Below are positions 55,875-64,000 of a stretch of DNA of 64,000 nucleotides, one piece after another. The notes beneath the pieces are model-generated. The model had not been told where the DNA came from and made no database searches. It saw only the letters and a list, made by a program, of their open reading frames with translations. Made by a program: the position numbers and the translations under genes. Each line of letters opens with the position of its first letter. Position 1 is the stretch's first letter. The stretch covers positions 1,798,001 to 1,862,000 of the forward strand of contig NZ_CP108364.1 in NCBI RefSeq assembly GCF_035946055.1. The letters run 5' to 3'. The stretch is from Streptomyces sp. NBC_01341 (GTDB taxonomy: Bacteria; Actinomycetota; Actinomycetes; Streptomycetales; Streptomycetaceae).

Positions 55875-56291
55875 CTACTCCTTGCCGAGCGGTCGGAGTT
55901 CGTATTTGGGGTTGAACAGCACCCGTCGTCCGTGGCTCATGGCCACACGACCCGACGCGATGAGCCTGCGGCCCGGCTCGATGCCGACGATGGAACGCCG
56001 GCCCAGCCAGACCACGTCGAGCGGTGCGGTCCCGTCGAAGAGCTCCGCCTCCAGGGCGGGCACTCCGGCCCGCGGACGCAGGGTGACCGTCCGCAAGGTA
56101 CCAGTCACCTTGACGATCTGGCGGTCCGAGCACTCGGAGATGCGCGTGCAGCCCGAGGCGTGGGAGTCCTCCCGGAGTTCCTCGCACTCGAGGTCCTCCT
56201 GGGAGCTGGACAGCCGGTCGAGCATGCGTCGGAAGCGGCCGGACGGCTTGTCCGTCCTGCCTGGCTTCTCGAATCGGGGAACAGCGCTCAT
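55875..56291 (-). CDS. OB-fold nucleic-acid-binding protein
   Basis: 138 residues from the ATG at 56291 (MSAVPRFEKP). After a basic N-terminus, the OB fold is visible (VTGTLRTVTLRPRAGVPALEAELFDGTAPLDVVWLGRR). This small family is conserved in actinobacteria next to DUF3159 genes and may assist DNA or RNA processing. It is probably co-transcribed with the next gene. Confidence 0.8.
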   Translation of the reverse strand: MSAVPRFEKPGRTDKPSGRFRRMLDRLSSSQEDLECEELREDSHASGCTRISECSDRQIVKVTGTLRTVTLRPRAGVPALEAELFDGTAPLDVVWLGRRSIVGIEPGRRLIASGRVAMSHGRRVLFNPKYELRPLGKE

Positions 56292-56492
56292 ACCCCGAAG
56301 GGTACCGGTCTCCCGTGGTGGCGGCCGGGCCGCGGTGTCCTCACCCGGACGAGTGAACGCTCGCGCGACGGAAACCGACACCCGTGCGTGGAGGCGCCCA
56401 CTCCCCCGAGGGCCGGGCGGCCCGTGTGAAGCCTCGCCCCGGCCAACTCCCACAGGTGGACGAGGCCGCAGGACCCGCCCGCCGGGGGACCG

Positions 56493-57200
56493 CTACTCCG
56501 GCACGGACCGACCGCGCTCGAAGCGGTAGCCCATCCCCGGTTCCGTCACGAAGTGTCTGGGGTGCGAGGGGTCCGCCTCCAGCTTGCGGCGCAGCTGCGC
56601 CATGTAGACGCGCAGGTAGTTGGTCTCGGTGCCGTACGACGGCCCCCAGACCTCCTGGAGCAGCTGCTTCTGGCTGACGAGGCGCCCGGCGTTGCGCACA
56701 AGGACCTCCAGCAGGTGCCATTCCGTGGGCGTGAGCCGCACGTCCCGGCCCTCGCGGTGGACCTTCTTCGCCGCCAGGTCGACGGTGAACCCCTCGGTCT
56801 CGACGACCACCAGGTCGTCGCCGCCCTCCGCGCCGACCGGTTCCGCCCTGCGTACGGCGGCGCGCAGCCGGGCCAGCAGCTCGTCCATGCCGAACGGCTT
56901 GGTGACGTAGTCGTCGGCCCCCGCGTCCAGGGCCTCGACCTTCTCGTCGGACGTGTGGCGGGCGGAGAGCACGAGGATCGGTACGCGGGTCCAGCCGCGG
57001 AGCCCCCTGATCACCTCGACGCCGTCCATGTCCGGCAGCCCGAGGTCGAGTACGACGACGTCGGGATGGCGGGCCGCGGCAAGCTGGAGGGCCGTCGCTC
57101 CGTCCGGCGCGGCGTCCACCTCGTACTTGCGCGCCTTCAGGTTGATCACGAGGGCGCGCACGATCTGCGGCTCGTCGTCGACCACGAGCACCCTTGTCAT
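56493..57200 (-). CDS. kdpE: KdpE response regulator
   Basis: 235 residues from the ATG at 57200. Receiver domain with phospho-acceptor in VVVLDLGLPDMDG and switch Lys in DYVTKPFGMDELLARL; C-terminal OmpR-type winged helix (LTPTEWHLLEVLVRNAGRLVSQ ... SYGTETNYLRVYMAQLRRKLE). It activates potassium uptake genes when potassium is low. It follows kdpD by 70 bases. No kdpFABC is seen in the window. Confidence 0.92.
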   Translation of the reverse strand: MTRVLVVDDEPQIVRALVINLKARKYEVDAAPDGATALQLAAARHPDVVVLDLGLPDMDGVEVIRGLRGWTRVPILVLSARHTSDEKVEALDAGADDYVTKPFGMDELLARLRAAVRRAEPVGAEGGDDLVVVETEGFTVDLAAKKVHREGRDVRLTPTEWHLLEVLVRNAGRLVSQKQLLQEVWGPSYGTETNYLRVYMAQLRRKLEADPSHPRHFVTEPGMGYRFERGRSVPE

Positions 57201-57270
57201 CGTGGACCTGCCTTTCCGGAGTACGTGTACGGGGTGGGGAAGCGCCCCGTGGAATGCGGGGCGCCGGGCC

Positions 57271-59814
57271 TCATGACACCACCCGCGCGGGCGGCGCGGG
57301 GCCTGTACCCACCTGGCCCGGTGCGGCGGTGAGGGTGAGGACCATGGTGAGCCCTCCGCCGGGGGTGTCCTCGGCGTCCAGCGTGCCGCCCATGGACTCC
57401 ACGAAGCCGCGGGCGACGGCGAGCCCGAGGCCGACCCCGGCGCCGCGCGGAGCGTCACCGTACCGCTGGAACGGTTCGAAGATGCGTTCCTTGGCCTCGT
57501 CCGGGACTCCGCGGCCGCGGTCGGCGACCCGGAGCTCGACGCGCTCGCCGTGGGAGCTGGCGGCGACGGCGACGCGTTCCCGGCCGGTGCTGTACTTGAC
57601 GGCGTTCTCGACGATGTTGGCGACGGCCCGTTCCAGCAGTCCCGGATCGACGGCGACCATGGGCAGCGTCTCCGGGATGTCCAGGTCGACGCTGCCCTCG
57701 GGTACGCCGCCGAGCGCCATCGGGACGACCTCGTCGAGGTCGATCTCGCGGATGAGCGGGGTGACGGTGCCGGTCTGCAGGCGGGACATGTCGAGCAGGT
57801 TGCCGACCAGGTGGTCCAGGCGGTCCGCGCCGTCCTCGATGGCCGCGAGGAACTCCGCCTCGTCGGCGTCGGACCAGGCGACGTCGTCGGAGCGCAGGGA
57901 GCTCACAGCGGCCTTGATGGCCGCCAGGGGGGTACGCAGGTCGTGGCTGACGGCGGCGAGCAGGGCGGTCCTGATCCGGTTGCCCTCGGCCAGCCTTCTG
58001 GCGGCCTCCGCCTCGCCGACCAGCCGCTGCCGGTCGAGGACGACGGCGGCCTGCGCTGCGAAGGCGCCGAGGACGCGGCGGTCCTCCGCGGGCAGCACGC
58101 GACCGGAGAGGGCGAGGGCCATGTGGTCGCCGACGGGCATGTCCACGTCGGCGTCGTCGGGCCGGGTCACGGGTGCGGGACCGACGGATCCGGCGCTGGT
58201 CCAGGGATCGACGTCGCTGCTGCGTTCCAGGAGGGCGACGGACTCCATGGCGAAGGTCTCGCGGACGCGTTCCAGCAGGGCGTCGAGGGCCGTCTCGCCC
58301 CGCAGGACGCTCCCGGCCAGGGCGGAGAGGATCTCCGACTCGGCGCGCAGTCTGGCCGCCTGATGGGTACGGCGTGCCGCCAGGTCCACGACGGAGGCCA
58401 CCGCGACCGCCACCGCGAAGAAGATCACGATGGCGACGAAGTTCTCGGGGTCCTGCACGGTCAGGGTGTGCGTGGGTGGGGTGAACCAGTAGTTCAGCAG
58501 CAGGGAGCCGGCGGCTGCCGAGGCGAGCGCGGGGGCCAGCCCGCCGAGCAGTGCGGCGGCGACCGTCAGGAAGAGGAAGAGCAGGACGTCGTTGGCGAGT
58601 CCCGGTCCGTTCTCCAGTCCGTGCAGCAGCAGGGTCAGGAGGGCCGGTCCGCCGACGCCGGCGATCCAGCCCGAGATGATCCGGGCACGGCTGAGCCGGG
58701 CGCCGCGTGCGATGGGCAGTCCGCGTCCCTTGGCGACCTCTTCGTGCGTGACGATGTGGACGTCCAGGTCGGGACCGGACTCGCGGGCGACGGTGGCACC
58801 CACTCCCGGGCCGTAGACGTACTGCCAGGTCTTGCGGCGGCTGGAGCCGAGGACGATCTGGGTGGCGTTGACGCCCCGGGCGAAGGCGAGGAGCGCCGTG
58901 GGTATGTCGTCGCCGATGACGTGGTGGAAGGTGCCGCCCAGGTCCTCCACGAGGGTGCGCTGGACAGCCAGCTCCTTGGGCGAGGCGGAGGTGAGTCCGT
59001 CGCTGCGCGCGATGTAGACCGCCAGGATCTCGCTGCCCGAACCCTTGGCCGCCATCCGGGAGGCACGGCGGATGAGCGTGCGCCCCTCGGGGCCGCCGGT
59101 GAGTCCGACGACGATGCGTTCGCGTGCCTGCCAGGGGGCGCTGATGTCGTGCTCGCCCCGGTACTGCTGGAGGTACTCGTCGACCCGGTCGGCGACCCAC
59201 AGGAGCGCCAGTTCACGCAGGGCGGTGAGGTTGCCGGGCCGGAAGTAGTTGGACAGGGCCGCGTCGACCTTGTCGGACTGGTAGATGTTGCCGTGGGCCA
59301 TCCTCCGGCGCAGCGCCTGAGGCGACATGTCGACGAGCTCGATCTGGTCGGCCCGCCGGGCGACCTCGTCGGGGATGGTCTCCTGCTGCCGCACACCGGT
59401 TATCGACTCGACGACGTCGCCGAGGGACTCCAGGTGCTGGATGTTGACGGTGGACACGACGTCGATGCCGGCCTTGAGCAACTCCTCGACGTCCTGCCAG
59501 CGCTTGGCGTTGCGGGAGCCGGGCACGTTGGTGTGCGCGAGTTCGTCCACGAGCGCGACGGCCGGGGCCCGCTCCAGGACGGCGTCCACGTCCATCTCGG
59601 AGAAGACGGCCGAGCGGTGTTCGATGTCCCGGCGCCGGATCTGCTCCAGCCCGTGGAGCAGCACCTCGGTGCGCGGCCGGCCGTGGTGCTCCACGAACGC
59701 CACGACGCAGTCCGTTCCCCGCTCCACCCGCCGGTGGGCCTCGGACAGCATCGCGTAGGTCTTGCCCACACCGGGTGCCGCACCCAGGTAGATCCGAAGC
59801 TTGCCGCGTGCCAT
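57271..59814 (-). CDS. kdpD: KdpD sensor histidine kinase
   Basis: 847 residues with the full KdpD layout: N-terminal KdpD domain with Walker A GAAPGVGKT and VALVDELAHTNVPGSRN, a universal stress protein domain (about 230-350), four membrane helices (about 385-480), a GAF domain, the H-box AAVSHDLRTPLAAIKAAVS and an HATPase domain (IVENAVKYS, GVGLGLAVARGFVESMGG). It senses potassium limitation. Placed head-to-tail before kdpE, within 4.5 kb of the KimA/TrkA genes. Confidence 0.93.
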   Translation of the reverse strand: MARGKLRIYLGAAPGVGKTYAMLSEAHRRVERGTDCVVAFVEHHGRPRTEVLLHGLEQIRRRDIEHRSAVFSEMDVDAVLERAPAVALVDELAHTNVPGSRNAKRWQDVEELLKAGIDVVSTVNIQHLESLGDVVESITGVRQQETIPDEVARRADQIELVDMSPQALRRRMAHGNIYQSDKVDAALSNYFRPGNLTALRELALLWVADRVDEYLQQYRGEHDISAPWQARERIVVGLTGGPEGRTLIRRASRMAAKGSGSEILAVYIARSDGLTSASPKELAVQRTLVEDLGGTFHHVIGDDIPTALLAFARGVNATQIVLGSSRRKTWQYVYGPGVGATVARESGPDLDVHIVTHEEVAKGRGLPIARGARLSRARIISGWIAGVGGPALLTLLLHGLENGPGLANDVLLFLFLTVAAALLGGLAPALASAAAGSLLLNYWFTPPTHTLTVQDPENFVAIVIFFAVAVAVASVVDLAARRTHQAARLRAESEILSALAGSVLRGETALDALLERVRETFAMESVALLERSSDVDPWTSAGSVGPAPVTRPDDADVDMPVGDHMALALSGRVLPAEDRRVLGAFAAQAAVVLDRQRLVGEAEAARRLAEGNRIRTALLAAVSHDLRTPLAAIKAAVSSLRSDDVAWSDADEAEFLAAIEDGADRLDHLVGNLLDMSRLQTGTVTPLIREIDLDEVVPMALGGVPEGSVDLDIPETLPMVAVDPGLLERAVANIVENAVKYSTGRERVAVAASSHGERVELRVADRGRGVPDEAKERIFEPFQRYGDAPRGAGVGLGLAVARGFVESMGGTLDAEDTPGGGLTMVLTLTAAPGQVGTGPAPPARVVS

Positions 59815-59900
59815 GGCCCCATTGTCTTCTCTGCAGCGACTTCCGCCGATGCGGGAGCCGCTGTCGAAGCTACCCCGAGAAATCCCGGCATACGGGGCCG

Positions 59901-59922
59901 GACCCCTGGAGCGGGGTCCGTA
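59901..59922 (-). terminator. Small hairpin, likely terminator of the ABC ATPase gene
   Basis: 8-base GC-rich arms (CGGACCCC and inverse) with a 6-base loop, between the ABC gene stop at 59983 and the kdpD start. Weaker than the other terminators. Confidence 0.5.
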
Positions 59923-59982
59923 TTGACGGGATTCTGATGCGGGGCCCGTGACCTGCGGCGGGCGGCCCCGTCTCCCCCGGGG

Positions 59983-60717
59983 TTACGCGTGCTCGACGAT
60001 GTGCCCGTCGCTGAGCTCCAGGACCCGGTCGGCGAATCCGAGCAGCTGGGGGTCGTGGGTGGCCACGAGCACGGTGACGCCCTCGCTGCGCACCACGGCC
60101 CTGAGAAGCTGCATGACCGCGAGTCCGGTCTCCGCGTCGAGCTGCCCGGTGGGTTCGTCCGCGATCAGGAGCGCGGGCCGGTTGGCGAGCGCGCGCGCGA
60201 TGGCGACGCGCTGCTGCTGGCCGCCGGAGAGCTCCCCGGGACGCTGCTGGGCGTGGTCGCCCAGGCCCACCAGCGAGAGCAGCAGGGCGACGCGCTCCTC
60301 GCGTTCGGCGGAGTCCGTCTTCCGCAGCCGCATGGGTACGCCGACGTTCTCGGCCGCGGTGAGGATGGGGATCAGGCCGAAGGACTGGAAGATGAAGCCG
60401 ATCCGGTCCCTGCGCAGCTCCAGCAGCCCGTCCTCGCCGAGCTCCGAGAGGTCGGTACCGCCGACGGTGATCCGGCCGCCGTCGGGGGTGTCGAGACCGC
60501 CGACGAGGTTGAGCAGGGTGGTCTTGCCGGAGCCCGAACGGCCCTTGAGTGCGACGAGCTCACCGCGGGGTATCTCGAACGAGACACCCCGCAGGGCGTG
60601 CACGGCCGCGGCGCCGGTGCCGTACGAGCGGTGCAGGTCCTCGATCCGCACCATCGGGCCGTCCGTGGCGCTGTCGGCCAGGGCCGTACCGCCCTGTGCG
60701 CCGGTGCTCCGTGTCAT
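59983..60717 (-). CDS. ABC transporter ATP-binding protein (LolD/MacB type), no permease nearby
   Basis: 244 residues from the ATG at 60717. Walker A GRSGSGKTTLLNLVGG, Q-loop FIFQSFGLIPILTAAENV, signature LSGGQQQRVAIARALANRP, Walker B LLIADEPTG. This is the type that works with MacB/FtsX-like permeases. No permease gene is adjacent on either side, so it may serve a partner encoded elsewhere. Confidence 0.87.
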   Translation of the reverse strand: MTRSTGAQGGTALADSATDGPMVRIEDLHRSYGTGAAAVHALRGVSFEIPRGELVALKGRSGSGKTTLLNLVGGLDTPDGGRITVGGTDLSELGEDGLLELRRDRIGFIFQSFGLIPILTAAENVGVPMRLRKTDSAEREERVALLLSLVGLGDHAQQRPGELSGGQQQRVAIARALANRPALLIADEPTGQLDAETGLAVMQLLRAVVRSEGVTVLVATHDPQLLGFADRVLELSDGHIVEHA

Positions 60718-60800
60718 CGCTCTCCCCGTGCGTGTGCCGCCGTGTGTGCCGCTCTCCGGCAGCGCCAGTATGTCCGTGCGGCCCCCGGAGAGGCAACGGA

Positions 60801-60846
60801 GAGGCCGGTGGGCCGTACCCGGTCCCGGGTACGGCCCACCGGCCTC
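60801..60846 (-). terminator. Hairpin terminator of the DUF3710/dut operon
   Basis: Perfect 20-base arms with a 6-base loop, 20 bases beyond the stop of the DUF3710 gene. Confidence 0.88.
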
Positions 60847-60865
60847 GACGTGCCGTGCGGCGTGG

Positions 60866-61630
60866 TCAGCGCACCTCGGTGATCTCCGGTCCGCGCTGGA
60901 GGTTGCCCATCCCGCCGGAGAACTTGGAGCTCTCCTGGTCCTCCTGCTGCACACCCTCGGGCACCATCTGGGCGTCGTTGGGGAGCTTGAGGACGATCGG
61001 GTCGCGCGGGGCCATCGGGCCGTCACCGCGGACGACGACGGTGTCGCGGAAGATCGTCTCCAGCAGCCCGGCGGCCTCCGGCTGCACGGCGCCCTGGCCG
61101 GAGATCACGCCGCGCAGGAACCAGCGCGGTCCGTCGATCCCGACGAAGCGCACCAGCTGCACGCCGTTCTTCCCGTCCGGGAGCTGCACGGGTACCTGGG
61201 CACGCAGTTCCCAGCCCAGCGGACCCTCGACCTCGTCGATGATCCCGCCCTGCTGGGTGATGCCCGACGCGATCTCGTCGCGCACCTCACCCCAGATGCC
61301 CTCCTTCTTCGGAGCGGCGAAGGCCTGCAGCTGGATCGCGCTGTCGCGCAGCACGACGGTGGCCGCGACGATGGCGTCACCGGCGACCTCCACGCGCAGC
61401 TCCATGCCCTCGACCCCGGGCACGAAGACGCCGCCCAGGTCCACCCGGCCCTCGCCGGGCTGGGAGACCTCGGAGATGTCCCACGGCCCGTCCGGCCGGG
61501 GTGCGGGCGGAAGGTTCGTGCGGCGCGAGCCGCTCGCGGCGCCGTCGAGCTCGTCGGCGACCTGCTCGGCCTCGCGCGCTTCGTCCGCCGTGTCCTCGGC
61601 GGAACCACTGTTCTTGCGACGTCCGAACAC
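60866..61630 (-). CDS. DUF3710 protein
   Basis: 254 residues from the GTG at 61630 (FGRRKNSG). The DUF3710 pattern is clear: GPWDISEVSQPGEGRVDLGGV and VRFVGIDGPRWFLRGVISG. No membrane helix. It starts one base after the dut stop, so the two are translationally linked, as is usual in actinobacteria. Function unknown. Confidence 0.85.
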   Translation of the reverse strand: MFGRRKNSGSAEDTADEAREAEQVADELDGAASGSRRTNLPPAPRPDGPWDISEVSQPGEGRVDLGGVFVPGVEGMELRVEVAGDAIVAATVVLRDSAIQLQAFAAPKKEGIWGEVRDEIASGITQQGGIIDEVEGPLGWELRAQVPVQLPDGKNGVQLVRFVGIDGPRWFLRGVISGQGAVQPEAAGLLETIFRDTVVVRGDGPMAPRDPIVLKLPNDAQMVPEGVQQEDQESSKFSGGMGNLQRGPEITEVR

Positions 61631-61631
61631 G

Positions 61632-62159
61632 TCAACGTCCTTCCCGGTCGGATACGACCGAAGCGTAGCTGTTCCCACCCTGGGTGTTACCGCCCGTGAC
61701 GCCGTCCACTGCGGCGTGACCGCCGGTGGATCCGAAGCCCCCCTCGGCCCGCGCCGAGCCGGGGAGCTCCGTCACCTCGTGGAAGCGCACCTTCTCGACC
61801 TGCTGGACGACCAGTTGGGCAATCCGGTCGAACCGTTCGAACTTCACGGTCTCGCGCGGGTCGAGATTGACCACGATGACCTTGATCTCCCCACGGTACC
61901 CGGCATCGACCGTCCCCGGGGCGTTCACGAGGGCCAGCCCGCAGCGGGCCGCGAGGCCGGAGCGGGGGTGCACGAAGGCGGCGTACCCGTCGGGCAGGGC
62001 GATCGACACTCCGGTGGGAAGCACGGTCCGCTCGCCCGGGGCCAGCTCGGCGGCCTCGGTGGTGACCAGGTCGGCACCGGCGTCGCCCGGGTGTCCGTAC
62101 GCGGGGATCGGGACCTCGGGGTCGACCCGGCGGATCAGTACGTCGACGGGATTACGCAT
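61632..62159 (-). CDS. dut: dUTP diphosphatase (dUTPase)
   Basis: 175 residues. The five dUTPase motifs are visible: GDAGADL, HPRSGLAARCGLALVNAPG, TVDAGYRGEIKVIVVNL, FDRIAQLVVQ, and the C-terminal FGSTGG. A Gly/Asn-rich extra tail of about 25 residues follows. The enzyme hydrolyses dUTP to keep uracil out of DNA. The start shares a TGATG junction with the thioesterase gene. Confidence 0.93.
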   Translation of the reverse strand: MRNPVDVLIRRVDPEVPIPAYGHPGDAGADLVTTEAAELAPGERTVLPTGVSIALPDGYAAFVHPRSGLAARCGLALVNAPGTVDAGYRGEIKVIVVNLDPRETVKFERFDRIAQLVVQQVEKVRFHEVTELPGSARAEGGFGSTGGHAAVDGVTGGNTQGGNSYASVVSDREGR

Positions 62160-62743
62160 CAGGGGTTCACCTCGAAGGCACGCGCGCGCCTGATCTGGTC
62201 CGGGTCGGCCATCGCCGCCCGGATCTCCTCCGGCCGTCCGTTCTCGGTGAAGTGCTCGACCTTGACCTCGATGAAGAGCGCCTCGGCGTGGACGGCGACA
62301 GGTCCCTCGGGGCCGCCGATCCGTGCCGTCGCGCGACAGTAGTTCTTGCGGCTGTGCACGGCGGTGACCTCGGCCTCGAGGAAGAGTTCCGTGCCCACCG
62401 GCACCGGCAGGAGGTAGTCGGTCTCCAGCCGTCCGGTCACCGCGATCACCCGGAGCAGCCAGCTCAGCGCGCCGAGCGTCTCGTCCATCGCCGTGGCCAG
62501 GACACCGCCGTGCGCGAGTCCCGGGGCGCCCTGGTGGGCCGGCCTCACGGTGAACTCGGCTGTGACGTTCACGCCCTCTCCGGCCCGCGCCTGTAGGTGC
62601 AGTCCGTGAGGCTGGCCGGTTCCGCAGCCGAAACAGTGTTCGTAGTGCGAGCCGAGGAGCTCACCGGGCGCGGGGGCGTCGGGATGACGGACCGGCTTCA
62701 CCGCCGCGGCCGGGGGTGTCAGACGTGCAGATGTTCCACTCAC
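62159..62743 (-). CDS. PaaI-type hotdog thioesterase
   Basis: 194 residues from the GTG at 62743. An N-terminal HCFGCGTGQPHGL motif and the hotdog-fold active-site region GAPGLAHGGVLATAMDETLGAL are present. It hydrolyses acyl-CoA thioesters, with unknown substrate. First gene of the operon thioesterase-dut-DUF3710, divergent from the DUF3093 gene. Confidence 0.85.
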   Translation of the reverse strand: MSGTSARLTPPAAAVKPVRHPDAPAPGELLGSHYEHCFGCGTGQPHGLHLQARAGEGVNVTAEFTVRPAHQGAPGLAHGGVLATAMDETLGALSWLLRVIAVTGRLETDYLLPVPVGTELFLEAEVTAVHSRKNYCRATARIGGPEGPVAVHAEALFIEVKVEHFTENGRPEEIRAAMADPDQIRRARAFEVNP

Positions 62744-62801
62744 AGGCGCAGACCTTACCCGCGCGGCCGACCGGCGGTCGCGCCGTGCCAAGCTAGGTTT
62801 C

Positions 62802-63257
62802 ATGCAGCCTTCCGCACCCCCCTTCGACGAACGTCTCACCGCGCCCCGTACGTGGTGGCTCATCGCCTTCGGGATCGGCGTCGCCTGTGCCCTGATCCTC
62901 CTTCCCCTCGGCGCCCTGCCGCTGCTCGGGGGCCTGGTGGGAGGGACGGCCGCGGCGTGCGCCGTCGTGAGCTCGTACGGCTCCGCGCGGATCCGGGTCG
63001 TGGCGGGCGCGCTCGTCGCGGGCGACGCCCGGATCCCGCTGGAGGCGCTCGGTGACGCCGAGGTCCTGGAGGGCGAGGAGGCCCGCGCCTGGCGCACGTA
63101 CAAGGCGGACCTCCGGGCCTTCATGCTGCTGCGCAGCTACATCCCGACGGCGGTCCGGGTGAAGGTGACGGACCCGGCCGACCCGACTCCGTACGTCTAC
63201 CTGTCGACCCGGGAGCCGCAGGCCCTGGTGGCGGCCCTCGCACCGGTGCCTGCCTAG
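62802..63257 (+). CDS. DUF3093 membrane protein
   Basis: 151 residues. Two membrane helices (WWLIAFGIGVACALILLPLGAL and the next Gly/Ala-rich stretch) precede a soluble domain with VAGDARIPLEALGDAEVL and YVYLSTREPQALVAAL. It matches DUF3093, conserved beside dut in Streptomyces. Function unknown. Confidence 0.85.
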   Translation: MQPSAPPFDERLTAPRTWWLIAFGIGVACALILLPLGALPLLGGLVGGTAAACAVVSSYGSARIRVVAGALVAGDARIPLEALGDAEVLEGEEARAWRTYKADLRAFMLLRSYIPTAVRVKVTDPADPTPYVYLSTREPQALVAALAPVPA

Positions 63258-63262
63258 AGCGG

Positions 63263-64000
63263 TCAGAGGCCCGGGCCGTCCAGGCCCTTGGGCAGCTCCT
63301 CGGCGGGCCGCGCGGGCTGTTCCAGCGGGGGGAGCTCCAGGAGGCGGTCCCAGGGCACCTGGTGGCGCCTCAGGTCGTCCCTGACGCGGTCGGCGAGCTT
63401 CTTGGTGTCCCTTCGGTTCATCATCGCGCCGACGACGGCTCCGATCATGAACGGGATGAGGTTGGGCAGGTCGCGCACCGTGCGCTTCATGATCTGCTGG
63501 CGCAGTTCGCGCTTCATCTGCCCACCGAGGGCGGCGTTGAGGGTGGTGGGGCGCGAGACGTCGATGCCGCGCTCCTCCGTCCAGGCCGTGAGGTAGGCGG
63601 TGCTGCGCTGCCCGAGGTTGCCCGGGGGGCGTCGGCCGTAGACCTCGTGGAGTTCGGCGACGAGCTTCATCTCGACGACGGCGACACCGGTGATCTCCGC
63701 GGCGAGTTCGGCCAGCATGGCGGGCGGGACGGGCATCATCGCCGCCGCCCCGATGCCCGCGCCGACGGTCGCGGTGGCGTTGCACGCACCTGCGACGAGC
63801 TTGTCGGCGAGTTCCTCGGGCCCGAGACCCGGGAACTGTCTCCGCAGGGTGGCGAGGTCCCGCACGGGGACGCGAGGGGCGGTGTCGATGATCCGGTCGG
63901 CCACCATGCCGACCGCGGCCCGGGCACTCGCCCGGCTTCTCAGGACGCCCCGTTTCAGTGAGTTCAGGCAGCCGGACTCCTCCGGGGACGGCTCGTGTCC
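63263..64000 (-). CDS. Conserved hypothetical protein (partial at window edge)
   Basis: The frame is open to the edge of the window: residues before the ATG at 63907 (ESGCLNSLKRGVLRSRASARAAVG) read like protein, so the gene may start outside. Seen are a glycine/alanine-rich hydrophobic patch (GACNATATVGAGIGAAAMMPVP), and later NLIPFMIGAVVGAMMNRRDTKKLADRVR, which may dip into the membrane. The family is not recognised. It converges on the DUF3093 gene. Confidence 0.75.
   Translation of the reverse strand, partial: GHEPSPEESGCLNSLKRGVLRSRASARAAVGMVADRIIDTAPRVPVRDLATLRRQFPGLGPEELADKLVAGACNATATVGAGIGAAAMMPVPPAMLAELAAEITGVAVVEMKLVAELHEVYGRRPPGNLGQRSTAYLTAWTEERGIDVSRPTTLNAALGGQMKRELRQQIMKRTVRDLPNLIPFMIGAVVGAMMNRRDTKKLADRVRDDLRRHQVPWDRLLELPPLEQPARPAEELPKGLDGPGL

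Noticed and set aside
1..64000. CRISPR arrays, tRNA and rRNA genes
   Set aside because: No regularly spaced repeats, cloverleaf-like or rRNA-like sequences were noticed on reading both strands.

Overview
The window is GC-rich actinobacterial DNA and looks like a Streptomyces chromosome. Codon use is strongly GC3-biased, with many GTG starts and ATGA/GTGA overlaps. The gene content fits too: an ESX-type secretion locus, a DasR-like operator, duplicated regulators and many transposon remnants. No rRNA, tRNA or CRISPR array was seen.

Layout. (1) 1-9.2 kb is the edge of a type VII (ESX) secretion locus: the end of eccC, a mycosin protease, a beta-helix/double-AAA ATPase, a T7SS-associated protein and two membrane-anchored lectins that share one scaffold but carry different sugar-binding heads. 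(2) 9.3-18.4 kb is metabolic accessory DNA: a decayed ThiF-like gene, a secreted GH84 hexosaminidase behind a DasR-type site, a reductase-family protein, a broken XRE regulator and broken aldo/keto reductase, then intact AKR, zinc alcohol dehydrogenase and NmrA-like genes. (3) 18.5-29.7 kb holds an IS3-family element, an exonuclease-TerD fusion and an arsenic island (trxB-arsC diverging from arsR-acr3-flavoprotein), a MITE, a second ArsR and a Cys-tailed flavoprotein. (4) 29.8-49.8 kb is a polymorphic-toxin zone: an orphan RNase A-like toxin with a likely immunity gene; an Rhs locus on the minus strand with two paralogous immunity genes; an Rhs fragment; a large secreted Rhs protein with a nucleotidyltransferase-like tip and its immunity gene; an IS1380 element; and a cobF remnant. 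(5) 49.8-64 kb is conserved core: a TRAM/Fe-S RNA methyltransferase, a KimA-like K+ permease, two TrkA-type proteins, kdpDE, an orphan ABC ATPase, dUTPase, a thioesterase and several DUF proteins.

The most notable structural observation is that the 3' end of the RNA methyltransferase gene (49.78 kb) recurs in diverged form near 39.94 kb and 31.72 kb. Each copy carries the same short core motif around the stop codon. The copies bound two consecutive toxin-bearing segments, as expected if mobile modules inserted in tandem at the 3' end of this gene. The two Rhs genes each contain a frameshift. A fragment of the plus-strand Rhs core lies beside the minus-strand Rhs locus, showing local toxin-gene recombination.

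Functional themes: surface/secreted carbohydrate recognition next to the ESX machinery, contact-type toxin/immunity competition, arsenic detoxification, and potassium homeostasis (permease, RCK-type proteins and KdpDE within 9 kb, with no kdpABC in view).
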